From assembly GCF_009363095.1 (NCBI RefSeq), contig NZ_CP045295.1:4803001-4867000 (forward strand): a DNA stretch of 64,000 bases, in the 5' to 3' direction. Below, one piece after another: positions 26,608-35,181 of this stretch. The translations under genes were made by a program, and so were the position numbers. Origin of the DNA: Paenibacillus cellulositrophicus (GTDB lineage Bacteria > Bacillota > Bacilli > Paenibacillales > Paenibacillaceae). Position 1 is the first letter of the stretch. Each line of letters starts with the position of its first letter. Below the pieces are notes generated by a model, which made no database searches, was not told the origin of the DNA, and saw nothing but the letters and a program-made list of their open reading frames with translations.

Positions 26608-27120
26608 ATGGATAAAGGGAAAATTATCTTTTTGAATGGAGTAACAAGCTCTGGAAAAACTTCTATCGTTGATGCAATTCAATCGTACACGGATCCATTT
26701 TTTTATGTAGTTGCAAATGACCTTTTTGAACAAATGATAGGGGATAAACATCTGCATGAAGATTATTGGAAGTATCTTAGCGAAGTCATTATTATGATGT
26801 ACCATACAGCAAGATTATTTTCAGATAGTGGCAAGAACATTCTAATCGATGGGATTTTAGTTGAAAGACCCGAGTTAGTTCCACACTATGACAAGGTTAA
26901 AGGCATTTTTATGGGGTATCCATTAGAAATTGTTGAGGTGTATTGTCCTTTAGATATATGTCGCAAGCGCAATATTGAGCGTGGGGATAGATCAGAGGAT
27001 CAGTCAGATTGGCAAAGTGAATTAATGGCGGAGAACATTCAATATAGTTGCTCAGTCGATACCAGTTTAAATACACCAGAAGAGTGTGCAGAAATTATAA
27101 TTAGCACACTATTTAAGTAA
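26608..27120 (+). CDS. chloramphenicol-phosphotransferase-like P-loop kinase
   Basis: 170-residue kinase of the CPT-like family. The P-loop LNGVTSSGKTS is at residues 9-19; NILIDGILVERPEL and VEVYCPLDICRKRNIERGDR match the CPT core where the catalytic Asp and lid arginines lie. Family members phosphorylate chloramphenicol in Streptomyces venezuelae; most homologues have unknown substrates. GAGGAGA precedes ATG 26608. Cytoplasmic. Confidence 0.85.
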   Translation: MDKGKIIFLNGVTSSGKTSIVDAIQSYTDPFFYVVANDLFEQMIGDKHLHEDYWKYLSEVIIMMYHTARLFSDSGKNILIDGILVERPELVPHYDKVKGIFMGYPLEIVEVYCPLDICRKRNIERGDRSEDQSDWQSELMAENIQYSCSVDTSLNTPEECAEIIISTLFK

Positions 27121-27298
27121 TCGTAAAACAACACAAGATATTATTGGTAACTGTTCGAAGAAGTCGGGAGCATCGGACGCTGCCGGCCGTTCGGCCTTGG
27201 TTCACAAGAAGTACGGTAACGCTATCCGAACTTCCGGTTTTGATTAAAAATACAGATATATCGGCACTGAATATTATGTGTAATTTGGGGTGATCTCC

Positions 27299-27625
27299 TT
27301 GGAGAGATGGGAAAAACTTATTCAAATTGTGAAAGATGAATCAGCTCGATTCGATGAAAGAGATGATGCAATTATTGTCTTGGCCGAATTTAATAACAAT
27401 GAAGTTATCGAAGCTCTATTTAATATAGCAAAGAATAATCAGATCGATATAATGCTACAAGCAAGTGCCGGAGAGGTTTTGACTGAAATCTGGATAAGAA
27501 ATTCGAATATTGACTTCAAAAAACTAACTATATTTACAGATTCAGCATTGAATGAAGCTTTAGGATTATTAAAAACTCATAAAATAGAATGGTACAACGA
27601 ATATGAAAAACTAAAAACAAGTTAG
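27299..27625 (+). CDS. HEAT-repeat-like hypothetical protein
   Basis: About 108 aa, all-helical: two helix pairs ERDDAIIVLAEFNNNEVIEALFNIA and MLQASAGEVLTEIW spaced as HEAT/armadillo repeats. Start chosen at TTG 27299, 5-6 nt after GGGGTGAT; GTG 27290 lies within that ribosome site. A separate HEAT-like fragment exists at 32612. Function unknown, probably protein binding. Confidence 0.65.
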   Translation: MERWEKLIQIVKDESARFDERDDAIIVLAEFNNNEVIEALFNIAKNNQIDIMLQASAGEVLTEIWIRNSNIDFKKLTIFTDSALNEALGLLKTHKIEWYNEYEKLKTS

Positions 27626-27746
27626 CTTTTCAAGAAATGCTGACCTCGGTGCGCCAGGTGGATTACGGAGAAGTGACGTTAAGGCGGACATATCCAATTG
27701 AGGACGCTTGTACGCAAATGCCAATAAAGGTAAAATATAACTAATC

Positions 27747-27950
27747 GAATCTTAGGTGGGCAGGGTCTTCATTCTTGCTCTATTAACATACATCTATAAA
27801 ACAACTAGAGAAAGTAAAAACCCACCCAAAGGTTGAGGCCGAAGGTGGGTTTTCTTCCTGTACGACTTAGAAAGGAATAAACCATCCAAGCCAATTGTAC
27901 TGACCAAGTGTTCGCAGCACTTGGTCTTTATTACATATATAATAACACTA
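27747..27950 (+). repeat. decayed holin-like toxin unit, copy 2
   Basis: Has the leader GAATCTTAGGTGGGCAGGG, then a deletion of ribosome site and start, the fragment LLTYIY-like coding (CTATTAACATACATC), then the conserved hairpins: AAACCCACC...GGTGGGTTTT and ACCAAGTGTTCGCAGCACTTGGT plus CTTTATTA. Toxin gene broken. The flanking 27630-27745 has no gene I can support. Confidence 0.75.
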
Positions 27951-28031
27951 AGAAAAATCGTACCCAAGCGAGAAATAGAACTGAAAGTGCAGCCTGAATT
28001 GATTAACCAATGATGAGAGGGAGGAAATGAT

Positions 28032-28496
28032 ATGAGCGCAAATGAGGGAAACGATGTAGAGGAAAGCCTGGAAGACATTACGGGGATCACTTGTATTTAC
28101 GTGCCAGTAAACGATGTTTACGAGTCTATTCAATGGTACCAAATAAATTTAGGGTACCAACCTGCAAACAACGATCTTGTTGAGCCTGGAATGAAGACGG
28201 CTGTATTGAATCTTCCCGATCGCAATGGAAACATGCCGTCACCTGGTTTAAGGCAAGTCGTACCTGCATTGTTCCTTCACCAATCGGACGAAGAAGGCGG
28301 TCGATTGCGTTTTTCATGGTCATTGGACAACGGCAAACCCCATGCAATGGCATGCTTTATTACTCCCAGAATTCAAGAACTGTCTAAACGATTCAAGGAA
28401 AACGGAGTGAACATTTTAGGTGAACGAGTAACAAGCGGACCGAACATAACGTTCGCAGATCCTGATGGTAACATATGGGAAGTGTGGCAACCTTAA
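28032..28496 (+). CDS. VOC-family (glyoxalase/bleomycin-resistance fold) protein
   Basis: 154 aa. ITCIYVPVNDVYESIQWYQINLGYQP at the start and TFADPDGNIWEVWQ at the end are the two halves of a VOC module, the latter with the metal-ligand glutamate. A metal-dependent lyase, dioxygenase or drug-binding role is possible. GGGAGGAAATGAT lies before ATG 28032. Single-gene unit. Confidence 0.85.
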   Translation: MSANEGNDVEESLEDITGITCIYVPVNDVYESIQWYQINLGYQPANNDLVEPGMKTAVLNLPDRNGNMPSPGLRQVVPALFLHQSDEEGGRLRFSWSLDNGKPHAMACFITPRIQELSKRFKENGVNILGERVTSGPNITFADPDGNIWEVWQP

Positions 28497-28561
28497 TTGA
28501 AGAACGAATATAAGAGAGCTGCTTCGCGAATGACAGCAAGTTTTTTGTTTAAGAAGGGGAT

Positions 28562-28640
28562 TTCGTATAACACCATATTCGTGCTGTGGGGCGTTCGCTC
28601 TTCGGTTTGGCCGAGGGGTATCGAAAGAAGAGGAGGACAA
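28562..28640 (+). repeat. intergenic element I (partial)
   Basis: TATAACACCATATTCGTGCTGTGGGG resembles the left end TAACAnn..ATTCACGCTGCGG of the other elements; a CTTCGG..CCGAGG stem follows. No recognisable right end. Low confidence. Confidence 0.4.
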
Positions 28641-28644
28641 TAGA

Positions 28645-29391
28645 TTGAATAAGCATCATGTTCATGAAACAAACAGCTTCTATTGGGATACGAAAGGAAA
28701 TGACTTTTTAAGAGCCATCGTGCTTCCTTATTATGGGGCCTTTGTTTCAGAAGAAAAGTGCCAACTTTTTGGCGATGTTTCCGGAAAAAAGTTATTAGAG
28801 ATTGGTTGTGGAAACGGTCACTCCTTGCAATATCACGGGGATCGCAAAGCATCTGAACTATGGGGAATCGATATATCAGAAAAACAAATTGAAAGGGCAA
28901 AGCAGCATATGACGGCGTGCGGCCTGTCAGCAAAATTGATCTGTTCTCCCATGGAAGAAGAGTGTGGCATACCCGCAGATTATTTTGATGTTGTTTATTC
29001 AATTTACGCCATAGGCTGGACAACTGACCTTGAAGGCACTTTTTGCCGGGTCGCTTCTTATTTAAAAAAAGACGGCATATTTATTTTCAGCTGGTCTCAT
29101 CCTATACACCGATGTGTTGTTCAAGAAAATAATAGATTTGCTATGAACAAGCCTTATTTCGATGAATCCTGGTATTCGGTATCTCCAGATTTTTGTCAAG
29201 GCGAACTGACCTTATCTGATCGTAAACTATCAACCTACATCAATGCTTTGGCGAAAGCAGGTTTTGTTATTGAACAAATGATTGAAGAAACTGACAATGA
29301 AATCATACAATTGCACGATGCAAATGATGATTTGGTAAAAAGAGCGAAGATGTTTCCGGTAACCTTCGTGATCAAAGCAAGAAAACTTTAA
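28645..29391 (+). CDS. class I SAM-dependent methyltransferase
   Basis: 248 aa. SAM-binding motif I KLLEIGCGNGHSLQY at about residues 49-63, motif II GIDISEKQIERAK, and the DVVYSIYAIGW post-motif. The C-terminus ends in VTFVIKARK, as in small-molecule methyltransferases of the UbiE/Methyltransf_11 type. TTG 28645 follows AGAGGAGGA. Substrate unknown. Confidence 0.88.
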   Translation: MNKHHVHETNSFYWDTKGNDFLRAIVLPYYGAFVSEEKCQLFGDVSGKKLLEIGCGNGHSLQYHGDRKASELWGIDISEKQIERAKQHMTACGLSAKLICSPMEEECGIPADYFDVVYSIYAIGWTTDLEGTFCRVASYLKKDGIFIFSWSHPIHRCVVQENNRFAMNKPYFDESWYSVSPDFCQGELTLSDRKLSTYINALAKAGFVIEQMIEETDNEIIQLHDANDDLVKRAKMFPVTFVIKARKL

Positions 29392-29399
29392 AATAGGGG

Positions 29400-29789
29400 T
29401 TGATTAAAATAAACATCAATCGTTTAGATCATTTAGTGTTGACTGTTTCGAATATTGATCAAACCTGTGAATTTTATTCTCGGGTCTTAGGAATGCGAAC
29501 AGTTACGTTTGGAGAAGGACGAAAGGCATTGCATTTTGGGCAGCAAAAAATAAATCTACATGAAGCAGGCAAAGAGTTTGAGCCAAAAGCGAAAACGCCT
29601 ATGCCAGGCACTGCTGATTTATGTTTTATAACTGACGATCCTATACCCGATGTCATACGCCATTTAGAATATTGCAATGTAATGATTGAGGAAGGTCCTG
29701 TATTTAGAACAGGGGCATTAGGATCGATCACGTCTGTTTATCTAAGAGATCCAGATGGAAATTTAATCGAAATCTCTAATTACAACTAA
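29400..29789 (+). CDS. VOC-family protein
   Basis: 129 aa VOC module: RLDHLVLTVSNIDQTCEFYSRVLGM at the start, then ALHFGQQKINLH and YLRDPDGNLIEISNY with the terminal metal-binding Glu. Resembles STM3117-type glyoxalase-like proteins. With AGGGG as ribosome site the expected start is ATA 29409 (INI...); TTG 29400 is the nearest standard codon. Lies 9 nt after the methyltransferase. Confidence 0.88.
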   Translation: MIKININRLDHLVLTVSNIDQTCEFYSRVLGMRTVTFGEGRKALHFGQQKINLHEAGKEFEPKAKTPMPGTADLCFITDDPIPDVIRHLEYCNVMIEEGPVFRTGALGSITSVYLRDPDGNLIEISNYN

Positions 29790-29831
29790 TCCTAAATGAT
29801 AGTTTTATAAGGAATCAAGGGGGAGGTATTT

Positions 29832-30644
29832 ATGGAGATGAATGACAAGTGCATTTTTCCGGACCCTTCAAAACATCCGGATTGGATCACCCCTCATACT
29901 CCGGAATGGTATTCGCAATTAAATAGTAGTGTTGGTGAATATCGATACCCATGGAATTCCACATTTGAAATGCCGACTGCAGAAAGGATTTTTGCTGAGC
30001 ATCTATCTTCATTCATAACTCCAGACTCTCGAATGTTAGATGTTGGTTGCGGGCATGGAGATTTTACAGGTATCTGGGGAAATAAAGTGAAAGAAGTAAT
30101 CGGGATTGATAATAGAGAAAACTTTATTAAAAGGGCGAATATAAACAATAACCATGAGTCAACTAAATATTTAGTAGTTAACGCAGATGATGAATTGCCC
30201 TTTCCAGATCATTATTTCGATATTGTTTACACCAAGAAGGGTCCATGGTTATACCAAGAGGCATCTCGTATTTTAAAGCAAGACGGATTTATTTTGGGAT
30301 TATACCATGGAGGAACGGATGGGGGATTAAGAGACCTGTTTCCCGGATTGTTTTCTCCGTTACCTTATGATCCGTACAACCTGGATGCAGTAGAAGAACG
30401 GCATAAATTAAATCAAAGTGTGGGTTTATCTCAAATGAGTATTCGTCTACTAGAGGAAGTGGAGTATCTTGCTGCACCTGAAGATGTTTTGATCAAAAAG
30501 TGTTTTGGTCAGAGCGAAGAACTAAAAGATTTTGTCTGGAGTCAATGTCTTAAGGGAGTAGAAGAAATCTTCTATAAGTATGCAACTGAGAAAGGGCTAA
30601 GAGTTATCAATTATCATTATTTAATAACTGCGAAAGTAGAATAA
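29832..30644 (+). CDS. class I SAM-dependent methyltransferase
   Basis: 270 aa. Motif I RMLDVGCGHGDFTGIWG near residue 68, then EVIGIDNRENFIKRA and PFPDHYFDIVYTKKGPW. C-terminal NYHYLITAKVE. GGGAGG before ATG 29832. Substrate unknown; third member of a short run methyltransferase-VOC-methyltransferase. Confidence 0.86.
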   Translation: MEMNDKCIFPDPSKHPDWITPHTPEWYSQLNSSVGEYRYPWNSTFEMPTAERIFAEHLSSFITPDSRMLDVGCGHGDFTGIWGNKVKEVIGIDNRENFIKRANINNNHESTKYLVVNADDELPFPDHYFDIVYTKKGPWLYQEASRILKQDGFILGLYHGGTDGGLRDLFPGLFSPLPYDPYNLDAVEERHKLNQSVGLSQMSIRLLEEVEYLAAPEDVLIKKCFGQSEELKDFVWSQCLKGVEEIFYKYATEKGLRVINYHYLITAKVE

Positions 30645-30686
30645 GGGGGCTAATTTGATTTAATTTCCAAGAAGGGATCTTCATCA

Positions 30687-30765
30687 TATAACAAAGTATT
30701 CACCGTCGGGCCAGACGGCCCTTGGCTACGTTGCGATATGCCTTAAGCCGAACGAAGCGATATAT
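30687..30765 (+). repeat. structured intergenic element E
   Basis: Left end ATATAACAAAGTATTCACC, then CGTCGGGCCAGACGGCCC, a small GC-rich stem, and TTGGCTACGTTGCG. The right-end partner of GTATTCACC is not recognisable. Confidence 0.5.
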
Positions 30766-30790
30766 TAAAACCTTTAGAAGGAGCATTGAT

Positions 30791-31153
30791 ATGATAAAAC
30801 GATTTCACCATGCCCAAATCACAATTCCCAAGGGAAAAGAAGAAGAAGCCAGGAACTTCTATTGTGGCATTCTGAAACTGGAAGAAATCCCAAAACCGGA
30901 ATCATTAGTTGGTCGAGGCGGCTTTTGGGTTCAGGTAGGAGAACAACAATTACATGTTGGAACTGAAGATGGAGTGGATCGTTTACAAACGAAAGCCCAT
31001 CTAGCGTATGAAGTGGAAAACTTAATAGAAATGGAAAAGCTGCTTAACAATAATGGTATTGAGATACTGGAATCTGTAGCAATACCAGGATATGAAAGAT
31101 TTGAATTCAGGGATCCATTTGGCAATCGGGTTGAGTTTATTAAACCAATTTAA
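30791..31153 (+). CDS. VOC-family protein
   Basis: 120 aa. FHHAQITIPKGKEEEARNFYCGILKL start, GGFWVQVGEQQLHVG centre and YERFEFRDPFGNRVEFI end are typical of the glyoxalase/fosfomycin-resistance superfamily. AGAAGGAGC precedes ATG 30791; an in-frame ATG at 30722 belongs to element E sequence and is rejected. Confidence 0.88.
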   Translation: MIKRFHHAQITIPKGKEEEARNFYCGILKLEEIPKPESLVGRGGFWVQVGEQQLHVGTEDGVDRLQTKAHLAYEVENLIEMEKLLNNNGIEILESVAIPGYERFEFRDPFGNRVEFIKPI

Positions 31154-31277
31154 AAATATGTAATCTCAAAGGCATTTTAAAGGTGAAAATAAGAAGTACA
31201 TGATTTGAGGTGTTACAAAGTTCCTTCTTTTAACAAAGTGCTGCAGCGTCGATTTAACAAAAATAAGGAGTTAATTT

Positions 31278-31439
31278 ATGAATAATAGTGAGTTCACTGT
31301 TGGCTGGGGAACACTTGCATTAATTAATGCAGGATTAGCACAAGGAAAGAACAGAAGCGGACTTCATTGGTTTCTAATATCACTATTAATTGGACCATTA
31401 GCAACGCTGTTCATCGTGGTGTGGGATAGGAAAGATTAA
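31278..31439 (+). CDS. small membrane protein, 53 aa
   Basis: Begins MNNSEFTVGWGTLALINAGL, continues with a second hydrophobic helix (FLISLLIGPLATLFIVVW) and ends DRKD. ATAAGGAG lies 6-8 nt before ATG 31278, a very good start. Two predicted membrane segments; function unknown. Too short for usual length cut-offs. Confidence 0.7.
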   Translation: MNNSEFTVGWGTLALINAGLAQGKNRSGLHWFLISLLIGPLATLFIVVWDRKD

Positions 31440-31537
31440 TGGCTTTGTAGGGAATATCGAGAAAGTCGATTCATCCGATAGCACTGCATCGCGGCCGGCT
31501 CCTGGCTGTCAAGCAGATCGGCATTCCATCATGAATA

Positions 31538-31942
31538 TTGAGCTACTGGAAGTATATCGACACCGATTCGTATTCAAATGCCAAAGAGGTGCACGAAGCG
31601 GCGCCGTATCCACTGATTATCCTAAGCCATGGGATGGGCACGGGGATGGTACTTCACGCTTCACAGGCTGAAGAACTGGCAAGCCACGGCTACGTCGTTG
31701 CCGCGATCGACCATACCTACAGTACGTTGGCGACGATTTTTCCGGATGGCAGGCTGACGGACTACAGAGATGTCTTGGATGAGGATCTTTTTTTGGAACA
31801 GGGACGGAACATCGGGAAAGTATGGAGCGAATCGATATTATGGGACATTCCTTCGGTGGGGCTTCGGCGTTTGATGCGTCCTACACGGACGACCGGATCA
31901 AGGCGGGAATCGATATGGACGGGACGGTTTGCAGTTCAACTA
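31538..31942 (+). pseudogene. alpha/beta-hydrolase (PAF-acetylhydrolase-like), broken
   Basis: Truncated at the 5' end; the first part has the oxyanion segment PYPLIILSHGMGTG and AAIDHTY. After VWSESI the frame changes, and in the +1 frame MERIDIMGHSFGGASAFDA (nucleophile elbow GHSFGG) continues to IDMDG, then homology stops. Thus internal deletion or frameshift, and no C-terminal part with the catalytic His. It merges into the next GNAT gene region. Confidence 0.75.
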
Positions 31943-31992
31943 TGAAATACACGCAAAGTAAATATAAAATCATATCAGAAGGGAGCATCTAT

Positions 31993-32412
31993 ATGATCTG
32001 TAAGGTTAGTGATTTATCAGATCAAGTTCTCTATGAATTTTTATCCTATTGTATGAGCCCGGTTGCTGAAAGGATCGAGACCGAATGTAGTAAATACAAA
32101 ACAAAAACAAACAGAGAACTGTATGGAATATATTTAAATAACACATTAAGAGGGATTATTGGATTAATTCGAGGTGAATCAGCAACAGAGTTAAAACATA
32201 TTGCAATACATCCTGAATTTAGAATGCAGGGGTTGGGAAGTAAGTTAATAGAATACGTAATTAAGTCAACAAAAATCAATAAATTAGTAGCGGAAACTGA
32301 TAAGGATGCAGTGAATTTTTATAAAAAGAAGGGCTTTAAGATTATAAGTTTAGGAGAAAAATATCCAGGGGTAGAACGATTTAAATGCGAGTATAGTAAC
32401 AACTCATTGTAG
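31993..32412 (+). CDS. GNAT N-acetyltransferase
   Basis: 139 aa. ELKHIAIHPEFRMQGLGSKLIEYVI holds the acetyl-CoA pyrophosphate loop (R-x-x-G-x-G). The later VAETDKDAVNFYKKKGFKI is the typical end of the fold. GAAGGGAGC precedes ATG 31993. The region upstream in the same frame belongs to the broken hydrolase, not to this gene. Confidence 0.88.
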   Translation: MICKVSDLSDQVLYEFLSYCMSPVAERIETECSKYKTKTNRELYGIYLNNTLRGIIGLIRGESATELKHIAIHPEFRMQGLGSKLIEYVIKSTKINKLVAETDKDAVNFYKKKGFKIISLGEKYPGVERFKCEYSNNSL

Positions 32413-32429
32413 GGACTCGTGGAAAGATA

Positions 32430-32585
32430 TGAACATTCCATAACAATGTATCCACGTTGCATCGCTAACAGTATAAAGCGTCTTCAGGAGAGTAGACTTA
32501 GCAGCAGGCAACCCAGAGAACCTATCAGAGTTTCGGCGACCATTACAGACCTTTAAGTTTTCGGGTTCGTAGATCATAAAGAAGC
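32430..32585 (+). repeat. intergenic element J (mixed type)
   Basis: Left end CATAACAATGTATCCACG as in elements A-F, followed by AGCAGCAGGCAACCC...CCTTTAAG..TTCGGGTTCGTAGATC as in the second family at 18186. Shows that the two families share structure. Confidence 0.55.
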
Positions 32586-32611
32586 ACTGGTTCGAGGATC
32601 AATAGTTAGAA

Positions 32612-32717
32612 ACAAGAAAGTAAACTAAGTGTCTTAGAATTATTAATAAATGACGATGACGAAGAAATTAGGAGCATAGCTAAAGAAAGAATATTAAAGG
32701 GCGAATATAAAGAATAG
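32612..32717 (+). pseudogene. C-terminal HEAT-repeat fragment
   Basis: The frame LELLINDDDEEIRSIAKERI.. ends at TAG 32715-32717. It looks like the last helix pair of a HEAT-repeat protein without any start. The rest of 32413-32806 has no gene. Confidence 0.45.
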
Positions 32718-32806
32718 CTATGATTAGTCCAGTCTGACCGGGCGACAAAGTCTTGATATCTCCTACAGGTCAAATTATGAACCACATTCCTTCACTTTTC
32801 CATTTT

Positions 32807-33007
32807 TTATTCCTTTTTTTTAAAGAAATCGTACTTGATCACAAAATCAAAGAGAGCCGTATTTGCAATTGCTCCAAGCGGAATCATTAAGTATGCCCAT
32901 GGCGGATTATTTGGAACTTCACCAGGGGGTGCTTCAATTAAAATCCCATAAAGGACAATACAGTAAATAATGGCCACCACAATACCTGTTACGTTTCTAT
33001 TTTTCAT
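32807..33007 (-). CDS. small membrane protein, 66 aa
   Basis: Two predicted helices (TGIVVAIIYCIVLYGILI and AYLMIPLGAIANTALFDFVI) joined by a Pro-rich loop APPGEVPNNPP, with a KKKE tail. GGAGGTG precedes the start at 33007. First of five consecutive minus-strand small membrane genes. Function unknown. Confidence 0.75.
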   Translation of the reverse strand: MKNRNVTGIVVAIIYCIVLYGILIEAPPGEVPNNPPWAYLMIPLGAIANTALFDFVIKYDFFKKKE

Positions 33008-33224
33008 AGCTGTTTTTCACCTCCAGGCTGAACATCATTTCATGTCTCGGTGGGGCATTCGTCATGCCGGTTACAGAGTATATAAGAGACGATCAACCCT
33101 GTCGTATCGGTACCCTTTGCTTTTGTACGATCGCTTTTGGCAAACTATACTTATATGAACGGATAAATAAGAGGGACAAAGGGATTAGACTCGGCTCGTA
33201 TAAATAACTTGGCTTACTGAGAGC

Positions 33225-33452
33225 TTAATATATGAATATTAGTAGAATTCCAAGTGCAAAGAAAAATGAACCAATCACGATCGCAATAAACCCACCGAAT
33301 TTTCGGGCTTCAATGTAGGCATCACTTGGCTCGGAGTCATCTTTTACTTTCCACGCTTCATTCATATTCCAACCAAACGTGGGTTTAATGCGACTAAGGA
33401 TACCGAGTGCAATAAATATAGCGCTGAAAATAATTAAGGTTGCTTGAACCAT
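33225..33452 (-). CDS. small membrane protein, 75 aa
   Basis: N-terminal helix (LIIFSAIFIALGIL), a soluble middle with FGWNMNEAWKVKDDSEPSDA and a C-terminal helix (FIAIVIGSFFFALGILL). The WKVKDDSEPS pattern resembles DUF6199-type membrane proteins of Bacillales. AAAGGAGC precedes the start at 33452. Confidence 0.78.
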   Translation of the reverse strand: MVQATLIIFSAIFIALGILSRIKPTFGWNMNEAWKVKDDSEPSDAYIEARKFGGFIAIVIGSFFFALGILLIFIY

Positions 33453-33546
33453 GGGTAAATCAGCTCCTTTATTATAAGACGCTTAGGAGTTACTCGAAGT
33501 TCCGCCCCATATCACTTACGATTCTTAACGTAAAACAATCCACTTA

Positions 33547-33627
33547 CTATAAAATACCTATCACAAGAAATATCCAATATGCGATTCCCATAAGCACTAC
33601 CAGCAGGAAAAATTTTTTACCACTCAT
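33547..33627 (-). CDS. single-pass membrane peptide, 26 aa
   Basis: MSGKKFFLLVVLMGIAYW and a hydrophobic end; GGGAGGTGATA stands before the start at 33627. Length and layout (polar GKK start, one helix) match the neighbouring 35-residue peptide. May be a small membrane regulator or toxin-like peptide; function unknown. Confidence 0.55.
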   Translation of the reverse strand: MSGKKFFLLVVLMGIAYWIFLVIGIL

Positions 33628-33727
33628 GTTATCACCTCCCAATAGACTAAGACTATTACAGGGGAATATATTCAGGGAGAGTGGATGGAAGCAGAAGTTA
33701 GATTTTCGAGGACGCCGGGGCCGATAT

Positions 33728-33835
33728 TTATGAATTAAAAGCAAACCATATGATCAAATAAATTAACCCATAGATAGCGATTAATCCAAATGCACAGATA
33801 AGCACAATCAAGAGCACAAGTTTTTTACCATTCAT
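33728..33835 (-). CDS. single-pass membrane peptide, 35 aa
   Basis: Begins MNGKKLVLLIVLICAFGLIA and is hydrophobic nearly to the end (IIWFAFNS). GAGGTG before ATG 33835. Paralogous by layout to the peptide at 33547 (M-x-GKK start). Function unknown. Confidence 0.55.
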   Translation of the reverse strand: MNGKKLVLLIVLICAFGLIAIYGLIYLIIWFAFNS

Positions 33836-33958
33836 GGATGCACCTCATTATAGACCTTAGCACAAAATAAGGGTTTTAATCCATAAATAACCACTAACGA
33901 TCAATCATCAATAAGAATAGAGGTAATGACACAGTAGAGTCAGAAGTCAGAAAAAATA

Positions 33959-34135
33959 CTATTCGTTCTTCTTCTGTATCCGCTTCTCAATGTAAATCCA
34001 GACATAGTAAGTAATCCAAAAGGCAATCATGGCTAGTAATGCAAAAGACTTTTTATCGTCTGGAAGAGTGAAAGCCAGGATGATTGCGAGAAGGAGGAAC
34101 AGTGGTAAAAGGGTGAAGTATTTCTTTTTATGCAA
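33959..34135 (-). CDS. small membrane protein, 58 aa
   Basis: TTG start at 34135 after AAGGAGATAG. MHKKKYFTLLPLFLLLAIIL is a first helix, DDKKSFALLAMIAFWITYYVW a second, then a basic tail KRIQKKNE. Function unknown; member of the minus-strand group. Confidence 0.6.
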   Translation of the reverse strand: MHKKKYFTLLPLFLLLAIILAFTLPDDKKSFALLAMIAFWITYYVWIYIEKRIQKKNE

Positions 34136-34239
34136 TTTAACTATCTCCTTATTATTAATTAGTTATAAATACATTATCACTATTAACAAATTCTGGGAAG
34201 TGCATGATAACGATATGTCTGATGAATTCTAGAATGACA

Positions 34240-34350
34240 TTGTAGGTTTAAGCAAATAGGCACGTCAGTGCCTAACATTTGGGACTGACGCCCCTCGGTC
34301 ACCCAATGTATAATCATGGAAGATGTCCCAGATGACACAAGAAGCTTTAA
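34240..34350 (+). repeat. intergenic element K
   Basis: GCCTAAC at 34270-34276 (matches RYYYAAC), stem CATTTGGGACTGAC / GTCACCCAATG, then TGTATAATCATGGAAGATG, a word also present at 35716 and, less complete, at 57159. Lacks the long covarying stem. Confidence 0.5.
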
Positions 34351-34375
34351 AAACCCATAAACCGGAGGATCCAAT

Positions 34376-34939
34376 ATGCCTTTTAAAGATGCATTTACTT
34401 CTTTCCCTAAGCTTGAAACTGAAAGATTTATATTGAGAGAATTACGTTCGGAAGATGCCGAGGCATACTACAGTTATTTCTCAGATCATGAAGTAACAAA
34501 ATACTGGGGATATCCAGGGCCCAAAAATATCGAGACAGCCTCAAAGACATTTACGCGCTTTCAAAACGCATTTACCAGAAAAGAAATGATCACTTGGGGA
34601 ATAGCTACGAAAGATGAGGATCAAATTATTGGGACATGCGTATTGAACGATTTTGTTAGAGGATCCATGGTTAACTTATCCTACAACTTATCAAGAGATT
34701 ATTGGGGAAAAGGGATCATGACCGAAGTGCTCAATGCGATTATTCCTTTTGCATTTAATGAGCTGGATATGAACCGAATACAAGCTAAAGTAATGCCGGA
34801 AAACCATTCGTCTGTAAATCTTTTAACGAAGTTGGGTTTTGTGCAGGAGGGTTTGCTTCGGGACTATATATTTGGTGAGTTCATCATGGATACATTGATA
34901 TTCTCGATGCTGAAGAAAGATTCTATTACAGCTGCGTAG
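34376..34939 (+). CDS. GNAT N-acetyltransferase, RimJ/RimL type
   Basis: 187 aa. LETERFILRELRSEDAEAYY start, YNLSRDYWGKGIMTEVLNAII (acetyl-CoA loop) and RIQAKVMPENHSSVNLLTKLGF, characteristic of the protein-N-acetyltransferase-like group in Bacillales. GGAGGATCC before ATG 34376. Related in layout to the genes at 39957, 44751 and 53610. Confidence 0.92.
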   Translation: MPFKDAFTSFPKLETERFILRELRSEDAEAYYSYFSDHEVTKYWGYPGPKNIETASKTFTRFQNAFTRKEMITWGIATKDEDQIIGTCVLNDFVRGSMVNLSYNLSRDYWGKGIMTEVLNAIIPFAFNELDMNRIQAKVMPENHSSVNLLTKLGFVQEGLLRDYIFGEFIMDTLIFSMLKKDSITAA

Positions 34940-34989
34940 CTGCGGCTTTTTAGTTTAGAACATATATCGTTTGCAGAAAATGCTCAACT

Positions 34990-35060
34990 TCAAGGGAGCA
35001 GCTCAACAGACAACCCTGCACCGACTACCCGCTCTGCTGCCGGCCAACTCGCTCTTATTC
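34990..35060 (+). repeat. intergenic repeat, second family (copy)
   Basis: GCAGCTCAACAGACAACCC and CTCTGCTGCCGGCCAACTC match the copy at 18186 in order and spacing. Can fold with GGGAGCAG / CTGCTGCC arms. Confidence 0.45.
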
Positions 35061-35181
35061 ACCCCAAAGATCTTCCATGTGTATATTTCATTCGCGACAT
35101 TCTGTTGCTTGAAGGGGTTTAACCATTTCCTTTATTATGTTTATATAACTCATAATTTTTTGTAGATAGGAGATTGATCTT

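Noticed and set aside
33440..33733. Plus-strand open frame opposite the small membrane peptide genes
   Set aside because: No ribosome site, composition is the complement of two better supported minus-strand genes.
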